A DNA stretch of 10,790 nt from Paracoccaceae bacterium (GTDB taxonomy: Bacteria > Pseudomonadota > Alphaproteobacteria > Rhodobacterales > Rhodobacteraceae), in NCBI GenBank assembly GCA_007131945.1, contig SLPP01000231.1, positions 1 through 10,790 on the forward strand, in the 5' to 3' direction. How positions within the stretch are numbered: the stretch's first letter is position 1; each line of letters begins with the position of its first letter. Both the position numbers and the translations under genes were made by a program. Under the pieces are notes generated by a model. The model searched no databases, had not been told where the DNA came from, and saw nothing but the letters and a program-made list of their open reading frames with translations. Positions 7,053 through 10,790 of this stretch are shown here, one piece after another.

Positions 7053-10000
7053 ATGCGCATGAGCGACTCCGCCCGCACCGATCTGCCCGGAGATGAACGT
7101 CCCGAGGAGGCGCAACGCTCGGGCACCGCGCTGTTCATCCGCCGGCCGATCCTCGCCTTCGTGCTCAACGCGCTCATCGTGATTGCCGGCATCGCCGGGC
7201 TGATCGGCGCCGAGGTGCGCGAACTGCCCGATATCGACCGCCCGGTCGTCACCATCACCACGACCTTCTCCAGCGCCAGCCCCGAGACCATCGACCGGGA
7301 GGTCACGAGCGTGGTCGAAGGCGCGGTCGGGCGTGTTGCCGGCGTGCGGGCGATCTCGTCGGAATCGCGCTTCGGGCGCAGCCGGGTGACGGTCGAATTC
7401 GGCGACCGTACGGATATCGACGTCGCCGCCACCGACATCCGCGACGCGATCGGCCGGATCCGCAACCAGTTGCCCTCGGGCATCGACGAGCCGCGTATCA
7501 TCAAGGCCGACGCCAACGCGGAGGTGATGATGCGCATCGGTGTCACCTCCTCGGCCCGCTCGGTGCAGGATCTGACACGTCTGGTCGAGGAGATGGTCGA
7601 GGATCGGCTGATCTCGGTCCCCGGTGTCGCCGACCTGCAGGTCTTCGGCCGGCGCGAGGCGGTGTTCCGCGTCGATATCGACATGCTGGAACTGGCCGCG
7701 CGCGGGCTCAGCCTGGCCGATCTGCGGGGCGCGCTGCGCGACGTTGCCTTCGACGTGCCGGCCGGCGCACTGCAGACACGGGCGCAGTCGATTTTCGTGC
7801 GCACCACCGCCCCGGTGCGGACACCCGAGGATTTCGAGGCGCTGATCCTGCGCGGCGAGACGCGGCTCGGTGATGTCGCGAATGTCTCGCTGGGTCCGGC
7901 GCCGGGCGAGTCGATCCTGCGGGCGAACGGGCAGTCGGGCATTGGCCTCGGCATCATCCGGCAGGCGACATCGAACACGCTCGACATCTCGGCCGCGGTG
8001 ACCGGTATCGTCGAGGAATTGCGGGAGATCCTGCCCGGGGACGTGTCGATCTTCGTCACCTATGACGAGGCGACCTTCGTGCGCGGGGCGATCACCGAGG
8101 TGGTCAAGACGCTGGGCCTGGCGCTGCTGATCGTGGTCGGGATCATCTTCCTGTTCCTGCGCGACGCGCGCGCGACGCTGATCCCGGCGATCACCCTGCC
8201 GGTGGCGCTGATCGGCACGCTGGCGGCGATCTGGATCGTCGGCTTTTCGGTCAACGTGCTGACGCTCCTGGCGCTGGTGCTGGCCACCGGCATGGTGGTC
8301 GACGACGCCATCGTCGTGCTTGAGAACATCGTCCGCCGCCGGGCCGAGGGAATGGGGCCGCGCGCGGCGGCGGTCCTTGGCACGCGGCAGGTCTTCTTCG
8401 CCGTCGTCACCACCACCGCGACACTGGCCGCGGTCTTCGTGCCGCTGTCGTTCCTGCCCGGCCAGACCGGCGGGCTTTTCCGCGAGTTCGGCTTCACGCT
8501 GGCGATGGCGGTGCTCCTGTCCTCGATCGTCGCGCTGACGCTCTGCCCGGTGCTGGCGAGCCGCCTGCTGCGCGCCGCGCCCGCCGGCGAGACCCGGCGC
8601 GGGCCGATGATCTGGCTCGGCGACCGGCTCGCCGCGCTCTACGCCTGGACGCTTCGCGGCGCGCTGAAGGCGCCCTTGGTGGTGATCGCGGCGGCGGCGC
8701 TCTTCGGTCTCACGGCGCTTCTGCTGATGGGCCAGATCCGCCAGGAGCTGACCCCGTCGGAGGACCGCGCCATCGCCCTTCTGAGCGTGCGCGCGCCGCA
8801 GGGCGTCTCGCTCGATTACCTCAACGGCAAGATGCTCGAGATCGAGGCGCTGGTGCAGCCGTTGCGCGCTTCGGGCGAGGTGACGAACGTTTTCGCCATC
8901 ACCGGCACCGGCGGGCGCGACAACCGTGGCTTCATGGTCATGACCCTGGCCGACTGGAACGCGCGCACGCGCAGCCAGCAGGAGATCGTGGCGGAAATCA
9001 ACGCCGTCCTGCGGCAGGTGATCGGCGTGCAGGCCTTCGCCATCCAGCCCAACTCGCTGCGCATCCGCGGTGCCGGTCAGGGGCTGCGTTTCGCCATCGT
9101 CGGCACGAACTACGACGAACTCGCCAGTCAGGCCGAGGCGCTGGTCGAGCGGATGCGGGAAGACCCCGGACTCGGCCAGGTGCGGCTGTCGTTCGAGACC
9201 ACGCAGCCGCAGCTCTTCATCGAGGTCGATCGCCGCCGCGCGGCCGATCTGGGCTTGGCGATCGACGGGCTGGGCGAGGCGCTGCAGGCGGTGCTCGACG
9301 GGCGCACGGTGGGCACGGTCTTCATCGACGACCGCAGCTTCGACATCAAGATGCTCTCGACCGCCACGCCGGTTCGTGACCCGACCGATCTAGAAAACGT
9401 CTTCGTGCAGAGCTCGAACGGCCAGCTGCAGCCGCTCGCGTCCTTCGTCACGCTCGAGGAACGCGCGGTCGCCCCGGAACTCACGCGCGAGGCACAGATG
9501 CGCGCGGTCGAGATCACCGCGGGGCTCACGCCGACGATGGCGCTGGGCGACGCGCTGGCCGAGGTCAACCGGCTCGCCGCCGAAGTCCTGCCGGCCGAGT
9601 CCCGCGTCGTGCCGCTGGCCGAGGCAGCGACGCTCGACGAGACCTCGAGCGGCATCCTGATCGTCTTCGGCTTCGCGCTGCTGGTGGTGTTCCTGGTGCT
9701 CTCGGCGCAGTTCGAAAGCTTCGTCTCGGCCGTCGTCGTCATGGCGACGGTGCCGCTGGGGCTTGCCTGCGCGATCTTCGCGCTTCTGCTGACCGGGGGC
9801 AGCCTGAATGTCTACTCGCAGATAGGTCTGGTCCTGCTGGTCGGCATCATGGCCAAGAACGGGATCCTCATCGTCGAATTCGCCAACCAGCTGCGCGACC
9901 GCGGCGCCTCGGTCGCCGAGGCGGCCTTCGAGGCGGCGACGATCCGGCTGCGGCCGGTGATGATGACCATGGCCTCGACCGTGCTCGGCGGCGTGCCGCT

Positions 10001-10238
10001 GGTTCTGGCCTTCGGCGCCGGCGCCGAGGCGCGCGAGGCGCTCGGCTGGGTGATTGTTGGCGGGCTGGGGCTGGCGGCGCTGCTGACGCTCTATCTGACA
10101 CCCGTCGCCTATCTGCTGCTCGCGCGCTTCACCACGCCCAAGGCCGCCGAGGCGGCACGCCTCGCGGGTGAGCTCGACGCTGCCACCGGCGCGGGCCGCC
10201 GATCGCCCGCTGGCGCCGCGGTGACCCCGGCGGAGTGA
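7053..10238 (+). CDS. RND efflux inner-membrane permease (AcrB/HAE1-like)
   Basis: A proton-driven drug or lipophile exporter of 1061 residues, the usual length for the HAE1/AcrB group. TM1 is at ~33-53, followed by a first porter domain with 'ELPDIDRPVVTITT'. TM2-6 are at ~350-505, TM7 at ~540-562, a second porter domain runs to ~860, and TM8-12 are at ~867-1030. The proton-relay residues are present: D417-D418 in 'GMVVDDAIVVLENI' (TM4) and K935 in 'GIMAKNGILIVEFANQL' (TM10). Nothing suggests truncation or inactivation. The start is taken at 7053. A second ATG at 7059 is equally possible, and neither has a strong Shine-Dalgarno sequence. No outer-membrane factor gene follows in the window, so the pump presumably borrows one encoded elsewhere. 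The substrate cannot be predicted. Confidence 0.93.
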   Translation: MRMSDSARTDLPGDERPEEAQRSGTALFIRRPILAFVLNALIVIAGIAGLIGAEVRELPDIDRPVVTITTTFSSASPETIDREVTSVVEGAVGRVAGVRAISSESRFGRSRVTVEFGDRTDIDVAATDIRDAIGRIRNQLPSGIDEPRIIKADANAEVMMRIGVTSSARSVQDLTRLVEEMVEDRLISVPGVADLQVFGRREAVFRVDIDMLELAARGLSLADLRGALRDVAFDVPAGALQTRAQSIFVRTTAPVRTPEDFEALILRGETRLGDVANVSLGPAPGESILRANGQSGIGLGIIRQATSNTLDISAAVTGIVEELREILPGDVSIFVTYDEATFVRGAITEVVKTLGLALLIVVGIIFLFLRDARATLIPAITLPVALIGTLAAIWIVGFSVNVLTLLALVLATGMVVDDAIVVLENIVRRRAEGMGPRAAAVLGTRQVFFAVVTTTATLAAVFVPLSFLPGQTGGLFREFGFTLAMAVLLSSIVALTLCPVLASRLLRAAPAGETRRGPMIWLGDRLAALYAWTLRGALKAPLVVIAAAALFGLTALLLMGQIRQELTPSEDRAIALLSVRAPQGVSLDYLNGKMLEIEALVQPLRASGEVTNVFAITGTGGRDNRGFMVMTLADWNARTRSQQEIVAEINAVLRQVIGVQAFAIQPNSLRIRGAGQGLRFAIVGTNYDELASQAEALVERMREDPGLGQVRLSFETTQPQLFIEVDRRRAADLGLAIDGLGEALQAVLDGRTVGTVFIDDRSFDIKMLSTATPVRDPTDLENVFVQSSNGQLQPLASFVTLEERAVAPELTREAQMRAVEITAGLTPTMALGDALAEVNRLAAEVLPAESRVVPLAEAATLDETSSGILIVFGFALLVVFLVLSAQFESFVSAVVVMATVPLGLACAIFALLLTGGSLNVYSQIGLVLLVGIMAKNGILIVEFANQLRDRGASVAEAAFEAATIRLRPVMMTMASTVLGGVPLVLAFGAGAEAREALGWVIVGGLGLAALLTLYLTPVAYLLLARFTTPKAAEAARLAGELDAATGAGRRSPAGAAVTPAE

Positions 10239-10239
10239 C

Positions 10240-10310
10240 GCGGGCAGAGACGCACGCCCGCCCGCAGCGCGGCGATGCGCTAAGAGGCATCTGCCGCCCG
10301 TGCAGGCCTC
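10240..10310 (+). terminator. Two stem-loops after the RND operon, possible termination region
   Basis: Immediately after the pump's stop codon, GCGGGC (10240-10245) pairs with GCCCGC (10256-10261). A second hairpin pairs GAGGC (10284-10288) and CTGC (10291-10294) with GCAG (10302-10305) and GCCTC (10306-10310), with a 2-nt bulge and a 7-nt loop. Neither is followed by a T-run, so they are not classical intrinsic terminators. They could protect the 3' end of the message or act in Rho-dependent termination. Confidence 0.4.
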
Positions 10311-10368
10311 CGGCATAGCCCGGCAATGTACCGACCCGGCGGAATCTGCTCAGGTCAAGCCGCTGATG

Positions 10369-10425
10369 TCATGCTGCGGCGGGTGTCGTCATGTCCAGTG
10401 CCTGATGCGGTCGGCGTGTGTGGAT
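10369..10425 (-). pseudogene. Fossil C-terminus of an IS3-type (integrase-core) transposase
   Basis: On the minus strand, codons 10416-10372 read RRPHQALDMTTPAAA and end at a TGA (10371-10369). 'RRPHQALDM.TPA' is the hallmark closing motif of IS3-family and related rve-type transposases. The codons further upstream in that frame do not look like the expected preceding helix, so only the tail survives. The call rests on this one short but distinctive motif. No intact element or terminal repeats could be identified around it. Confidence 0.5.
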
Positions 10426-10630
10426 GCCCCCTGTTTGGCAAGCGAAATCCTTGGTTTTCGGAGGGGCCTTAGATCGGACATGTGTCAGGCCTCTGACCCC
10501 GAACTTCGACACTTGTCGGTCGATTTCACGTGTGCTTGAGATAGCGCCATTCGGGAATTCAACGGCTTAGCCTTTGGCGAAGGTTGTTTTCGGCGATTCG
10601 GTGTTGTGGCACGCTAAGATTTATGTCATG
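10426..10630. other. Gene-free, more AT-rich spacer before the terminal insertion element
   Basis: No protein-like frame is seen. Base composition becomes markedly more AT-rich from about 10530 onward than in the upstream genes. This probably marks the end of an inserted element whose transposase begins at 10667. The exact left terminal repeat was not identified because the other end lies outside the window. Confidence 0.4.
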
Positions 10631-10660
10631 TTGTTTAGATCAGTGTTTATATGATATAGT
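10631..10660 (+). promoter_or_regulatory. Promoter of the IS1634-type transposase, probably leaderless
   Basis: TTGTTT at 10631-10636 (-35) and TATAGT at 10655-10660 (-10, five of six consensus bases) are separated by 18 bp. A start site about 7 nt after the -10 falls on 10667, the A of the transposase ATG. No Shine-Dalgarno sequence precedes that ATG, which fits a leaderless message. Confidence 0.5.
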
Positions 10661-10666
10661 TGCGGC

Positions 10667-10790
10667 ATGTATACGAAGATCACCCAGTCAGGCGGGCGGC
10701 GCTATCTCCAGCTGGTCGAGGGCTATCGCAACGAGTCCGGGAAGGTCCGGCATCGTGTGGTCGCTAACCTTGGGCGGCTCGATGACCTCA
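10667..10790 (+). CDS. IS1634-type transposase, N-terminal part (cut by window end)
   Basis: The first 41 codons of a transposase, open to the end of the window. The opening MYTKITQSGGRRYLQLVEG, followed by a Tyr-Arg-Asn segment, 'GKVRHRVVANLGRLD' and a short acidic end, is characteristic of IS1634-family transposases (DDE type, cut-and-paste). Whether the full gene is intact cannot be judged here. Its presence beside older IS remnants shows this flank has received more than one insertion. The start is set by the conserved N-terminus and by the promoter spacing, as there is no Shine-Dalgarno sequence. Confidence 0.8.
   Translation, partial: MYTKITQSGGRRYLQLVEGYRNESGKVRHRVVANLGRLDDL

Noticed and set aside
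10300-10539. 79-codon plus-strand open frame after the pump
   Set aside because: It overlaps a hairpin and the antisense IS3-type fossil, has no ribosome binding site and no recognisable sequence.
1-10790. CRISPR array, tRNA, rRNA or riboswitch
   Set aside because: No regularly spaced repeats and no recognisable structured RNA were seen on either strand by eye.

Overview
This is GC-rich DNA, with coding regions showing strong G/C at third codon positions. The style of the RND genes and the kinds of IS remnants suggest an alphaproteobacterium, most likely of the Rhodobacterales. That assignment is inferred from composition and protein style, not from a marker gene.

Layout: positions 1-690 hold no intact gene. 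They contain a decayed minus-strand fragment of an IS4-type transposase (about 161-405), then a short leader whose ribosome binding site lies inside a stem-loop that ends at the start codon. Positions 706-5701 hold a tightly overlapping two-gene unit. The first gene is a 1191-residue cytoplasmic-looking protein that joins a complete subtilisin-type (S8) protease to a complete thermolysin-like (gluzincin, HExxH...E) metalloprotease, followed by an uncharacterised C-terminal domain. The second is a 477-residue metallo-beta-lactamase-fold hydrolase of the ComEC-like type with a lysine-rich N-terminal tail. They overlap by 14 bp, so their translation is probably coupled. A new transcription unit follows (promoter-like element near 5760). 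It encodes an RND periplasmic adaptor (5828-7051) and an RND inner-membrane pump (7053-10238). No outer-membrane channel gene is present. From 10239 to 10666 there are stem-loops, a short minus-strand fossil of an IS3-type transposase C-terminus, and a more AT-rich stretch. The window ends inside the first 41 codons of an IS1634-type transposase whose promoter would place transcription start almost exactly on its ATG.

How the genes fit together: the adaptor and pump form a standard proton-driven efflux pair and look unrelated in mechanism to the protease pair. The double-protease/MBL pair is the item of interest. Two different intact protease active sites on one soluble polypeptide, co-translated with a predicted metallohydrolase and lying next to IS debris, resemble in logic the protease plus MBL modules found in some NTPase-centred bacterial conflict systems. 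No NTPase, nucleotide cyclase or other sensor is visible here, so a defence role is only a hypothesis.
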